Positions 12,901 to 24,019 of a stretch of 64,000 nucleotides of DNA are shown piece after piece. Location: NCBI GenBank assembly GCA_905250125.1, contig CAJNOL010000656.1:1-64000 (forward strand), written 5' to 3'. The notes under the pieces were generated by a model, which was not told the DNA's origin, made no database searches, and was given only the letters and a program-made list of their open reading frames with translations. The translations under genes and the position numbers were made by a program. Numbering within the stretch: the first letter of the stretch is position 1; each line of letters opens with the position of its first letter. The DNA is from Rotaria sordida. Taxonomy: Eukaryota; Rotifera; Eurotatoria; Philodinida; Philodinidae.

Positions 12901-15900
12901 TGAATATGTTTTTAGTTCATTAAGTAGAACATTTTCATCATGTGTTCGAAAAAATTCTGATGCACGATACATAGCCATTTGTTCTAACTGAAACAAAATA
13001 AAAAAACAAGATTAATTTTGAAATTAAAACAACAAAGAGAAAAACTTATTTACATATTTTCGAAAATCACGTGCTAATTCTTGAATTGATTGAATAGATA
13101 ATGAAAGAACATCATTTTTTAATGAAGATCCAATATCATGATTATCTGTGATAATTTTAATAATATCAGCAAGTTGTTCTTGTAATTTTTTATGATATTC
13201 AAGTAATTTTTCTCGTTGTTCAATACTTATATAAATTGAATCAGAAAAATCTTGACTATTATCAATAGTTTTATTACATAATTGTTCAAGTTGTTCTTTA
13301 GTTGATGATGTTACTGAAACATTTAACATTTCAATTGCATACTAAAAAACAATAGCGAAGAAAAAAAAAAAGCAATTTTTTTAAAAATATCTTTTTATAT
13401 GTATTTAATATTTTCTTTTACTTCAAATTGTCTTAATGATTTAACAAAATTAATTTCATCTTTAGTAAGTAGAAGTGTAAGTGTAGGAGTAGTTGTTTGT
13501 GTTGTCGAACCCGAATCATAAACTATTAATCCAACCATATCAAGTGCACGACGAATTTGATCATAAACAAGATCTCGACATTGACGAGAATGAATACATT
13601 CAATATGACGAAGATATGCCTATACATAAAAGAATTTCGACATTGAAAAAAGCAAAACCTAATAGTCAAAATAACGAGAGCAATAAATTTTCGATCTCGA
13701 CAAAAATTAATTTATATGTAAACAAAGAGTAACCTCTCTACTCAATTATATGTGTATGAGCTTCGAGTACTTAGGGTAATGTTTTAAATGACATATCAAT
13801 AATACTGTTATAAATAGTACAGATATGATAATTAGGATGTGAATATAGAGAATAGTCATACCCACAGGCTAGATACTACGTATCGCTTCGTATAATTATG
13901 TTACATTACGTACGATAGGCTTTTTCCAAACAAAAAATACTGATCAATTTCGAGCTTTTAATTACTATATTTATTCTGTTTATATTACTATTATTAAAAG
14001 AGATAATATCATTTAAAATATCATCCTAAGTACTCGAAACTCATATAGATACAGTTGAATAGGGATCATTCTTTTTATAGTACTTGAATGTGATCTCTAT
14101 TCTACAGAATGATGTCAGAATGGAGAGTTTTGATTAATTTGCTAAAAAATGGCAGAGTTGTAACGGACAGTCATCTTGCGATCGCCTTTATTAAAGTCTT
14201 TCTTGCACTTCAATAGTTTGCAAAAAACAATACCGCCTTGTAAAGAATTATTTTCTGTATCTTCCAATATATTCACTAAAATTTTGTGGCATGTCTAGAA
14301 CAATCTCTATTTGAGGTTTTTTTCCTTCAGAAGAAAAATTCTAAGCATATAATTCTGATTTAATATACTACATCTCACTCGTTTTTAATGCATTTAAATA
14401 GACGAAAAATAGTCAAATATTTTCTCTAGAAACTTTCAGCGTATTCCTTACTTCAAAATATATTCTATCTACTAGCATAAAAGTTCTACACAACACATAT
14501 TCGAAGCTAGCTCAGTGTCCTATATCAATTTGCACAAAAATAATTTTAATTCGTAATATTTAAGAAAAAGCAAAAATATTTCTATTGTGATTTTGTAACA
14601 TGGTCAGCAGAAACTAGGGATGCACCAATTCCAAGCCAAGAATTGGAATTGGAATTGGTGCATCTCTAGCATAAACCTTCCTGGACTTAGGCATAAGTTT
14701 TTCAAGAAATCATAGTTTTCCCAGGTAGTTCCCATTTTTTTTCGGTCTAGAAAGGTTTTCATTGCACAACAAGATTAGATTTCAAATCAGCACATTAAAC
14801 TACATCGGATGATATATGACACAAGATATTTTCTAACGAAAAAAATATGAGTAAATGTTTCTCGTCCAAGTTTTTATTCTCTAAACTTCAATACTCTTTT
14901 TGACAAAAAAAGAAAAAAATATAATTATTATTACTTTTGATGAAGTTAATATAAGCATTGTAGATTTTTCTAGAATAGTTCGAGAAGCTGAAAGTTGAGA
15001 TCGACGTCGTTCATCTTTTAAATCCTTAATATGAAAATAATTTCTTTTGAATATAAAAACAAATATTTTTTTTTCCTACTCACATTTTGTCGATCACCTG
15101 TTAAATGTGCTAATTCAATCATTTGACTTCCATAGACTCCAAATAATTTAATAAATTCCGAAAAAGATCCTACTGTTTCAAGTCGATTTAATGTCGATAT
15201 AACCTAATATAATAATACAATGATTATATTCACTATTAAAATCTATTAATAAAAAAAATTCCACTTTTTTCTTAATAGAAATTATTTGTTTAACAACAAC
15301 CATATCAGCAAGTAATAAAACACGTGTTACAGCATTTAATAAACTACGTGCAGCTTGTATCATACTTTGTCTATCAGTAATACAAACTGGTTTTCCAAAT
15401 GTATCATATTCGATACAAGTTATTCGTTTTATTGTTTCACCTATAATTAAAAAATAAAAACAATTTTAATCCTAACAAAATTTGTACGATATTTTTATAC
15501 ATACCAGCTGATCGAGCTTCACGACATGCATCAGTTAAATCAGATTTTATTTCAGGATTTTCATTAGCAATTGATTCTCCTAAATCAGTAATCGAATTTC
15601 GAAAGGATTTATGGCAACAATGCAAAAAAAAATATATAGAATAAATCTTCCCATTTAAAAACAAATTCTCTCTTTTTTATTCTTAATAACTCTTTTTCAT
15701 TATAAACGTCAAACAATCCTTGATAAAAATAGCTACTCTTCACGAAGTACTACTATTCTATTCACATGAATTGAAGTTATAATTCACACATACTTTTTCC
15801 CTTGTGAAAAACATACTCAACGGAAGTATGCACTTAAAAAGTTTCTGTTTGTCGTATTGCTATTACACAAACTGCTGCTTTTTTCTAGCACTAAAGACAG

Positions 15901-16386
15901 TCCTATACATTCATTTTATTATCACAAAAAACCTATGTCATGGTGCTAATTCGATTTCATTTAAAAATTTCAAAACAGAGTCTTTATTCGAATTCGAGAT
16001 AACTACAATATCGGATTTTCGAATGAGAAATTACACGAAAATATTTATGACGACATGATTGACGTCTGAATTATAACTTCAGTGCAGTAGAGGATGGGTT
16101 AATGCTTGCACAATCAGGGTTTTATTCTCGGATGCATGTCTCAACCATTTCAATGCAAATAATACCTACCGACAGAAACAAAACGTTCAACTGCCATATG
16201 TACAGCATCTCCTACTCTACTAATAGCATGAAGTGTTTTTTCATTAGTTGTTAATGATGGTCGAGATTTTTCTTTAAAATTAACTAATGTCGAAATTTGT
16301 GTTACAAGTGGTACAAGTGTTGCTTCAATTGATTTTGTTTTTATTTCAAGTGATTTTTGTGGAAAATTTTTATTTACTGATGCCAT
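9945..16386 (-). CDS. CTNNAL1: Alpha-catulin (vinculin/alpha-catenin family), 15 exons
   Basis: Alpha-catulin is a cytoskeletal scaffold of the vinculin/alpha-catenin superfamily, linked to Rho signalling and the dystrophin complex. Exons: 16170-16386, 15505-15579, 15265-15440, 15084-15203, 14935-15024, 13422-13619, 13054-13341, 12829-12987, 12676-12768, 10914-11121, 10711-10847, 10496-10651, 10319-10441, 10188-10271, 9945-10136. They sum to 2316 nt, giving 771 residues (human 734). Diagnostic stretches are SLEIKTKSIEATLVPLVTQI, LLNAVTRVLLLADMVVVKQI, ELAHLTGDRQNDLKDERRR and SSMAFSMYLFTRGEGTLRT. The last two match catulin better than alpha-catenin. The exon 3 donor (GTGGAA) is weak but is fixed by homology. 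Introns 1, 5 and 9 are long (590, 1315 and 1554 bp). The C-terminal exon is rich in Ser and Arg. Confidence 0.94.
11122..12675. other. Large CTNNAL1 intron 9, unassigned content
   Basis: This 1554-bp intron separates SNM from IIASSQ in alpha-catulin. It is AT-rich without a convincing ORF. I could not define element ends in it, in contrast to most other long introns of this window. Confidence 0.5.
13739..14064. repeat. Foldback element in CTNNAL1 intron 5
   Basis: CTTCGAGTACTTAGG at about 13761 is the inverse of CCTAAGTACTCGAAA at about 14025. Flanking CTCAATTATATGTGTATGAG pairs imperfectly with CTCATATAGATACAGTTGAA. The centre is near 13900. It is non-coding. Confidence 0.7.
14614..14669. 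repeat. Minute palindrome, possible hAT-type end
   Basis: CTAGGGATGCACCAATTCC at the left is mirrored by GGAATTGGTGCATCTCTAG at the right, with a GGAATT repeat between. A GGGATGCACC terminus recalls hAT-type non-autonomous elements, but the size (56 bp) allows no firm family call. Confidence 0.5.
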
Positions 16387-16428
16387 AGTTTGTTTTACAT
16401 AGTTTTTTTTTTTTCTTCTTATTATTAT

Positions 16429-16430
16429 CT
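16429..16430 (-). other. Orphan 3' splice site before CTNNAL1 ATG
   Basis: On the minus strand TTTTTTTTTTATTCTAG ends 42 nt upstream of the CTNNAL1 start codon, and only about 90 nt after the EIF2B2 stop. There is no room for a normal upstream exon with its own promoter. The site fits spliced-leader trans-splicing of a downstream operon gene. Confidence 0.55.
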
Positions 16431-16518
16431 AGAATAAAAAAAAAACACAAATACTGATGTTTATTTCATATCATCCAAAAGAAAAAAATTTAATAATGAA
16501 AATAGAAAAAAAACAAAA

Positions 16519-18390
16519 TTATTTCAATGATTCTTTTTGTAAACGTTCAAGATCATTATCTTCTGCACTATATAATTCACTAACAATACGATAAACATAT
16601 GATGGTGCATTACCCATACCACTACCAATAATTAATGTAACTAATTCTGGTGGAACATAATCATGCATAGGTACAACAATATCTAATGATGATTGAAATA
16701 TTGATTCATATGAAAGAATATTTTCTGGTGATGGAAAACTATTACACATAACTGGATCAAATGATGGAAGATATGTTGGAGAAAATTTATATGTTGGTGC
16801 ACAAACAAGTAATGGTACATTATAATGTTTAGCAGCTAATGCTAAATTATATGTACCAGATTTAGCTGTTAAACCTCCATTAGCAAGTAGACTACGTGTA
16901 CCAATAACAATTTTATTTACACGTGCCATAATAGCAAATACAGCTGAATCTGTAACAACAGTAACAGGTATATTTAATTGTGATAAATTTATTGCCATTT
17001 TATGTCCAGTAAAAAAAGGTGCATGTTCCAAAATAAATACATGAAATTGACGTTTTTTACTAGCTGCATATTTAAAAAATTGTTCAACTGTATATGAATA
17101 ACCTAATGTTAATATAAGTTCATTAGCATGTATATGTGCTAAAGCTTGTTGTGAAAGATTTTTAACACTTAATTCAATTTCTGATGAATACCAATTTAAA
17201 TCATCCATTAATTCAGGTTTAAGTCGTAGTACAGATACACCACCTTCAATATTATTTATTGGATTTGTTTCTGTTATACTATTTTGAGTTTGTTGTTTTT
17301 TAGGTTGAAGATTTTCTTCTGTATGATCATCATCATTTATAGTTGATGTTGCTGTACGATCATTAAGAACAGCTTGAAGTGTTAATGATATATCACTACC
17401 TTCATTTTTACCATGAATTATTCGAACTGATACTTCACGAATTAATTTAAGAATACGTCTAAATGATAAAAATCTTATATATGATTCTTTATCTTATCGA
17501 CAAACTATGATAAATATAGAAGTCTTTATGTGTTTGTCCATGAAAGGAAAATATCAGTTTTAATAAATTTTCTTTGATATTTTTGTATATTTCTTTGCTT
17601 ATATATGTAAAATCTACATGAATAATTTGCTTGACTAATATTTTGAGATACTATCTTTCTGGAGAATACTATGAATCCATCGTTGAGCTCATATTAGACC
17701 CAATAAAAGTTTTGTCTCTTTGAAGCCGAGTTATAACCGTTTTACTGAATTTTTTTTACCCATAGATTGATGTAATAATTCTTAGAACATTCAGAAAGTT
17801 TTATCTGCAAACAATGTTTATTTGTTCTAAGTGTAAGAAAAAAAATTCAATAAAAAAGTCATAGTTCAACTTCAAAGACATGAATTCATTTATAGTCTTT
17901 ACTGAAATCTCTAATATGAGCTCAAACAACAGATTACAGTTCGAGTAATTATACTAACGGCTTAAAATTACAGAATATAGATGTTTGATATTTTTAAGTA
18001 ATTTGCACAAATCTAATTACTAATATCTATAATATTCGTCAATGATCACAAAATTGAACATAATGACTTAATTGAAATAAGAAAATTACTATGTACTATA
18101 AAAGTTCATTTATTGCTTAGAACTATGTGACATTTCTACTTAAACAAACAATACCTTGTAATATTAAATGTAATACTATCCACCGGTTGTCCTTGATTAA
18201 GTCGATGAGCTTGAGAACGTATAAGAGTAATAAGTTCACTTGCATTTGACCATTTTGATTCTCCAATAAGTTTTTTTAAAATATATATTGTAGCTAAAGC
18301 TATATCAACTGAACGTGTATAAGTATTTTGTTTTATATTATTACAAAATCGATCAATTTCAGTTTCAACATCAGTTGGTAAACGAGCCAT
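16519..18390 (-). CDS. EIF2B2: Translation initiation factor eIF2B subunit beta, 2 exons
   Basis: eIF2B is the guanine-nucleotide exchange factor that recharges eIF2. The beta subunit belongs to its regulatory alpha/beta/delta core. Exons 18155-18390 and 16519-17458 sum to 1176 nt, giving 391 residues (human 351). The N-terminal helical part has WSNASELITLIR (human WSNAGELMELIR). The C-terminal Rossmann-like domain has QALAHIHANELILTLGYS, AINLSQLNIPVTVVTD, ARVNKIVIGT, LALAAKHYNVPLLVCAPTYK and DYVPPELVTL. The extra length is an acidic, Gln-rich linker around residues 110-150. The single 696-bp intron holds a palindromic repeat. The gene is divergent from the DUF488 gene, with a 460-bp shared upstream region. 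It is followed closely by CTNNAL1 on the same strand. Confidence 0.96.
17685..17924. repeat. Foldback element in EIF2B2 intron
   Basis: GAGCTCATATTAGA at 17685 pairs with TCTAATATGAGCTC ending at 17924. Inner AGTTTTGTCTCTTTGAAG / CTTCAAAGACATG segments pair more loosely. It is a short, aged, non-coding palindrome. Confidence 0.65.
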
Positions 18391-18417
18391 TGATTAACTT
18401 TTTCTTTTTTAAATTAT

Positions 18418-18419
18418 CT
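18418..18419 (-). other. Orphan 3' splice site before EIF2B2 ATG
   Basis: CTTTTTTACTGTTTTAG on the minus strand ends 27 nt upstream of the EIF2B2 start codon (18390). It is a candidate spliced-leader acceptor; a 5' UTR intron is the alternative. Confidence 0.45.
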
Positions 18420-18850
18420 AAAACAGTAAAAAAGTTTATGTATATATATTTATAATGATAAAATCTGATGCAATATTAGAAAAAAAGATTAAATCTATTT
18501 CGAAATTTTTCATTAGAAAAAATTCTATTTGAATCAATCTATCATATTGATTTCTTTATATAAAGATAAAAAAGGTCATGAACAAATCTCCTATAGAGTT
18601 ACTAAATAGATTAATGTCAACATTGGTATTTTTTTTTTTTTTTTTTGTGAATGTTTATTGATGATCTGATCACATTTCCAATCGGCTATTTTCATTCAAC
18701 AAATAAAAATATTTTATCTAACCTCTACATTCCATTGAGATAATGACAGTAGAATCAATAGAAATAAAAACATTGATTGTAGCGCTTGAACATCTATTTT
18801 TTTCGTGTTAGCTATACAAGTTGTAACTTGACACTTTTCCACCAAAAAAA

Positions 18851-19405
18851 ATGATTTCTACAATTTACACTATTGGACATTCATCTCATGATTTAGCAAC
18901 ATTTTTTTCAATTTTAAAACGTTATAATATTGATCATATAATAGATATTCGTCGTTCACCACGATCTACTAATTATCCACATTTTAATATTGATCGATTA
19001 AAAGAAGAATGTTTATTACCAGAATCACCTTTTAAATATTCTTTTCAAGGAGATATTTTAGGTGGTCGTCGTCGACGATGTAAATCAATTGAAAATTTAA
19101 ATAATGGTTTATTAGATTCCGATTCACATGCATATGCTGATCATATGCAAAGAATTGAATTTCAACAAATTGTTGATCAATTAGTTTTATCATCTTTATC
19201 ATCTGTTATTGTTCTCATGTGTTCAGAAAATAATCCTGAACAATGTCATCGTTCATTACTTGCTGATTATTTATGTCTTATTCATCATATTAATATTATT
19301 CACATTCTTTTTAATGGTGAAATATGTGTTCATCAAGTAAATCCACAAGCTAAAGTTAATGATAAAAATAACTCATGTATTTATCCAGGAATTTCATTAA
19401 TATGA
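18851..19405 (+). CDS. DUF488 domain protein, intronless, bacterial type
   Basis: A 184-residue single-exon protein covering one complete DUF488 domain. It opens with TIYTIGHSSHDLATFFSIL, the usual DUF488 N-terminus, followed by IIDIRRSPRSTNYPHFN. It has LGGRRRR and then the hallmark VLMCSENNPEQCHRSLLAD (C-E-x5-C-H-R). Length matches the bacterial family. The biochemical function of DUF488 is not established. The family is widespread in bacteria and archaea and scarce in animals. With no intron, between intron-bearing metazoan genes, it is a candidate for horizontal transfer. Its codon use is as AT-rich as its neighbours, so any transfer is not recent. A possible trans-splice acceptor (TTTTTTTCGTGTTAG) ends at 18811. 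Confidence 0.9.
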   Translation: MISTIYTIGHSSHDLATFFSILKRYNIDHIIDIRRSPRSTNYPHFNIDRLKEECLLPESPFKYSFQGDILGGRRRRCKSIENLNNGLLDSDSHAYADHMQRIEFQQIVDQLVLSSLSSVIVLMCSENNPEQCHRSLLADYLCLIHHINIIHILFNGEICVHQVNPQAKVNDKNNSCIYPGISLI

Positions 19406-19812
19406 TTTACAAATATTAGTCGCATATATAAACATAGCTTGAAATTAGGGTCTAAAAATAGTTGTTGTTGTGTATGTTAAAGGAAAAAAGAAACGGAAGT
19501 GACGGATTGCAATTCATCTCGATAACAATCCATCAATGGTAGCTTTCATACATGTATTCGGGCAATTTTTTTTTTCCTTTTTACATCTTTCCCAATGGAA
19601 AGCATAAAGAAAAGAACAGAAGAAAAAAAGTATTATCGATTCTCTTTTTTTCCTAGTAAGAAAGAAGAAAAAAAACCGGAAAAAACTTAGATCATTTTGA
19701 GCTCGTTAATTTTCTATTGTATTTCAGCATGTTATTCATTTCTACATTCTTTCTCGTATTTTGGATTTACCTTGTCGTAAACAAAAAGCTAACCCTTTTT
19801 CTTTTTGCTTTC

Positions 19813-19814
19813 AG
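19813..19814 (+). other. 3' splice site before PPP1R2 ATG
   Basis: TTTTTCTTTTTGCTTTCAG ends 37 nt before the start codon at 19852. A second acceptor-like TTTCAG lies about 90 nt further upstream. Either a 5' UTR intron or spliced-leader addition would use it. The DUF488 gene ends 446 bp upstream on the same strand. Confidence 0.45.
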
Positions 19815-19851
19815 ATGTAAAGAGGATAAAGAAAAAAAAAAAAAAGAAGAA

Positions 19852-21035
19852 ATGTCATCAAATTTTAATAATGAAATACATGATCCTGTTGGTAATTTAA
19901 CTAGGCGACCAGTTCGAGGTATTCTTAAATCATCGAAAAGTATGGATGAAGGTCGATTAGAAAATAATCAACAAACCATTTCAACATTAAATGACTATCC
20001 AACAACTGGTATGACACGATCTGAAAGTAAAAGGTAAATATTTAAAATAGATCATATTTGATATTTGGATTTGTTTTTGCTTATGTAGTCAAAAGATTCC
20101 ACATTTTGATGAAATGAATATTATTGCAACGTATCATCCAATTGATAAAGATTATGGTCATATGAAAATTGAAGAACCTAAAACACCTTATGCTCCAAAT
20201 GATAATATTGATGAAGATATGGATATTGGAGTTAATAATGATGAAACAGTATCCCCAGGTTTTGATCCTAATACACTTGTACAAAGGTTTTTATTTATAT
20301 TTTTCATTATTATTGATTTATAAATTATATTTATCTATAGATTAAATGAATCATCAATACCATCATCTAGTTCATCTCAATTCAATTTTAATCGTCTATC
20401 ACGAAGATCTTTTGATGAAAATGCTCTAATGTCTCCCGAAGAATTAGGTATTGTAATTTGATTTTTTTTTTTGTTTATTTACATATTAATAAAAAGAATT
20501 CTTCTAGAACATCGTAAACAATTTGAACAACATCGTAAACAACATTATAATGAATTTGAAGTTGTTCGATTACGTAAAAGAGAAATTGAAGCTGAATTAC
20601 GTGCTTTAGAACAAGAGGAAGCAACAGGATCTGGTTCGGAAGGAAAACAAAGTGGAACGTAAGTTTAAATAAATATTATTCAAAACGGATGACATTTTTT
20701 CTTGTTTTTTATTAGTATGTCTTCGTCGAATGATTCGATTAAACCAATTTTAGTTCATCATTCAAAAGATTCAATGGTATCTACCAATCATCAGCAGCAT
20801 CATCATGTTCATGTTGACAGTGACCATCAACATGATGTAGATGAACGTTCATTAACACCGGAAGAACGAGGTTCGATTTTATTGTTATAGTTCTATATAA
20901 AAGAAAAAAAAAAACAAGCAAAAATTTGTTTTTTTTTTTTTTTCAATTTTAGAACGAAAAAAACAATTTGAATTGAAACGAAAGAAACATTATAATGAAT
21001 TTCGTGTTGCTCATATAGGCGACAAAGATGATTAA
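19852..21035 (+). CDS. PPP1R2: Protein phosphatase inhibitor 2, duplicated HYNE module
   Basis: Inhibitor-2 binds and inhibits protein phosphatase 1 catalytic subunit. Exons 19852-20033, 20089-20286, 20341-20447, 20508-20658, 20716-20870 and 20953-21035 sum to 876 nt, giving 291 residues (human about 205). The PP1-binding RGILK is at residues 22-26 (KGILK in human). [18 protein letters not shown] follows at about 67-84, and the GSK3-type phosphosite PKTPY has Thr at about 93. The third PP1-binding element, KLHYNE in human, occurs twice: RKQHYNEF at about 172-179 and RKKHYNEF at about 274-281. Each follows SPEEL or TPEER and is split by a phase-1 intron at the same place, so the module was duplicated with its intron. 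A His/Ser-rich stretch lies between the copies. Exon 3 joins exon 6 in frame if exons 4 and 5 are skipped. Confidence 0.93.
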
Positions 21036-22404
21036 AAATGATTTTATTCTTTTTTTTTTTGTAAAAATATTGTCTTTTCTTCTATGGATTATCTGTATAT
21101 ATATATATATATAATATACTAAAAGTCATAATTTGTTTATCCGACAGCAAAAAATCTTATGAAGTTTTTCTTTTAAATACGTATGTTCTGAATATATTGT
21201 TTCAGTAAATGAATTTACTCGTGTTATTCTAATTGAATGTAATCAAAATGAATGAAATCCTCTTTTTTTTGTAAATTGACAACAAAAGAATTTTTTTTTC
21301 TTTAATAATACGATTGTATCTTTATTTTCTTATTGAAGGAAAGATAAGATCTTAAAGATAGCGAAATATCTAATAGGAAAAAGCAAGTTTAATCTTTTCC
21401 TATAGTTTAAAAATCTTTTTTCTTTTGAATGAAAACAATGGAAAAGGTTTCCAATGAAGATGTGTCAAGATGAATTTCATTTTCTTAGTTTTCACAATTG
21501 CTGGATTCATATCATGTATTGACATAAATTGGAATATACTATCTTTTATGAAACTTCATTATGGTACATCGTAGGAATTGAAGATCTTTGTCATTGTGGA
21601 AGAGGAAAAAAAGAATTGAAGGTTAGAGAATGGACATACGTATGTCTGTAGGTAGGCAGTTTTTTGGAATGGTATTCATTTTTTAAAGAACATTTTGTAC
21701 TTGAATAGATCTTAAATCTTTCAGTTTTCAAATGATATGCTTCGTTTGGAGAATATATTATTTCATCGATTTTAACTAAAAAACATCGAATAAAATGTCA
21801 AAACTCGACTTAATGTTTTTCTTTTAATCTCTTATTCCGGGTATTAATATTTTTCAAGGAGAATATGTTGTTGTGTAATAAACAAAGTTTTTACTATTGT
21901 TATTTAATTTGCATTTTAAAGAGACTAGGATAAAAAATTCAAATAGAATTGATATACGAAGTTCTTTTGAACCTAATTATTTAATTGTTAAGTGAACATA
22001 CGAAGTAATCTTGGAGTTTTGTTTTTCTTCCAATCTCGTACGTATGTATACTGCTGATCGAAGACTTGTTGTGTAAGTCATTCATGAATATTGCCAATAA
22101 AATAGAACGATAGCAGTCGTGATTAATCTTATGATGAAAAAGCGATCGTGAAGTTTGAATTGTTCTAGTCTTTGAAAGATATGAAGTTGATTTACGTCAC
22201 ACGGAAAAAAAGATCTCCTTATTTCTAACATAAATTGACACGAAACTGATATTTTTCTGTTATCTCAACGAGATATAAACAGAAGTCTAAAAATACACCC
22301 TTGTTGAACTTTACTAACATAATTAATCTGAGAAAAAAGACGAAAGAAACATTTGTGCAGTAAGAAAACATATTAGCAGGATGAGGGTGTGATCGATCAT
22401 TCTG

Positions 22405-22569
22405 ATCGGCGGAAACGACGTCTTATCAGCTCGTAAACGGCTATAAAACGGTTTAATTTCTGCCGTAAACGCTGACAAATTAGCACTGTTTTTGAACGTT
22501 TTCCACTGATTTTGGGACCATAATCCGTCATACCAGATTACGAAGCGAAAACGGCGTCGTTTCTGTTGA
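22405..22569. repeat. Small TIR element, about 165 bp
   Basis: GGCGGAAACGACGTC on the left is matched by the inverse of GGCGTCGTTTCTG on the right, and inner TCGTAAACGG/CCGTAAACG and GTTTTTGAACGTTTTCC segments add further self-similarity. It is locally richer in GC than its surroundings. The 90-residue minus-strand frame over it is just the translated repeat. Confidence 0.5.
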
Positions 22570-23293
22570 ATAACGATAAGTCGTATTGATACCATTTTCT
22601 TATCGTATATGGCTCATTTTCATTACTCGAATTGAATTCTAGGCAGCATCATGCTTATACTTTCAGTTATTATACGAAGCATTTCATTACATAAATAGCA
22701 TTCCTACATACGAATCTATCCTCACAAGCTACATCTATAGTAAATATATGAAAAAGGGACGCATCCAGACGCGATCATCATATCTACTATGCGTGACAGA
22801 ACCATTAAACATTTTTTAGATAAAGTAGTCCATTCATTAAAAAAAAACCTATAATTTCAAGGATGTATTTTTTAACAAGTAACTCACTATTGAACTTACC
22901 TATGGAAAAAAATAACGAACGAAGAATATACGAAGACGTGTACATTCACTTGATAACTCAATAATAGTATCTTCTCAATTATTGTGTGACAAGACATAGA
23001 GACGTTTTTATAGAGCGCATGTCATATCGTCAAATAGGCCTCAACAAAATCTATCCATTGGTGCAGTAGCGTAGCCAGGAAATTTTAAGTCGTGGTCTCT
23101 TTGCCAGCTGAATTATTTTGAGAATTGAGCGGTTAAAAAACAATTAGGCTACAGTTCTTTTAAACTTATTGCCATCATAAAAAACAATGTTTATTGAATA
23201 GAAGCTTGTTATTCTCAACTAAGATGGAAGCTCGTTCGCCTTTTTTTTGTACTGTTTCACAAATGTACTTTCCAACATTCAAATATTTGAATT

Positions 23294-23994
23294 CTAGCGA
23301 GAGCCCGTGCATACTGCACGGCAGCGTTTTTTTCTTTAGTATACGACCTCAAAACTCTAACCTTTCATTCGGTAACAGACACAGAGACACTCAATACTAT
23401 GTATATAGTAGCCCTATGGCATGATATTCTAATATTACCAATACCCCATGTGGCCTTACGGTCTTATAGCATTATCACTTGTAGTCTAACTCCCGTAGAA
23501 CGTTCTCCTCTTATAGCCTTACCACTTATTACCTTACTGCCTTATAGTCTTACCCCTTAGTAGTCTTATCTCCTTATTGACTTTCTCGCTCAAAACCTTA
23601 CCTCTTTATAGCCTTACCCTTTGTATCTTTAACCCGGTATCCCCTTACTTCCATATAGTCTTCCCTCCTAATAGCGTTTCCCCCTTCTAGTCTACTCCCC
23701 TTTTATAGTCTTACCCTTATAGCCTTACCTCTTTATAGCATTATCTCCTTATTGCCTTACTTCCTTATAGCCTTAACCTCCTATAGCCTTATTCGATCTT
23801 TAACTTTTGACCATTGGACCTGAGACAGAGAAATACACATACTGAACATTATATATATAGATTGCCTTACTTCCTTCAGAGCTTATGGGTGCTTCAATAT
23901 AATAGCCCGTGGGCTTTCCTTCCTGTAGCCTTATTTGACCTTTACTCCGACACAGAGAAACGCACACGCATACACTGAACATTATATATGCAGA
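23294..23994 (-). mobile_element. Helitron-like non-autonomous element
   Basis: Read on the minus strand, the element starts TCTGCATATATAATGTTCAG at 23994, with a second 5'-like copy TCTATATATATAATGTTCAG at 23861. The inside (about 23445-23800) is a degenerate tandem array around CTATAAGGCTATAAGG / GGTAAGAC. At the 3' side a perfect hairpin, CCGTGC-AGTAT-GCACGG (23305-23321), is followed after 7 nt by CTAG (23294-23297). A TC start, a 3' hairpin and a CTRR end are the structural marks of Helitrons. There is no Rep/helicase frame. The two 5' ends suggest a tandem or nested insertion. Confidence 0.5.
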
Positions 23995-24019
23995 TTTAGT
24001 TAAGCTTTTTGATAATTTA

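Larger units (their letters stand above)
21036..24019. other. Gene-free region with degraded elements
   Basis: Three kilobases downstream of PPP1R2 and of the convergent aminotransferase gene. I see no exon. It contains a small TIR element (22405-22569), a TAGCGTAGCCAGG motif near 23066 typical of dispersed-element ends, and a Helitron-like element (23294-23994). The remainder is AT-rich with many homopolymer runs. Confidence 0.6.

Noticed and set aside
22323-22595. 90-residue minus-strand frame
   Set aside because: It coincides with a small inverted-repeat element and has no protein-like conservation cue.
23440-23800. Telomere-like or satellite array (CCTTATAGCCTTAC repeats)
   Set aside because: The unit is irregular and bounded by Helitron-type termini on both sides, so it is better explained as the core of that element.
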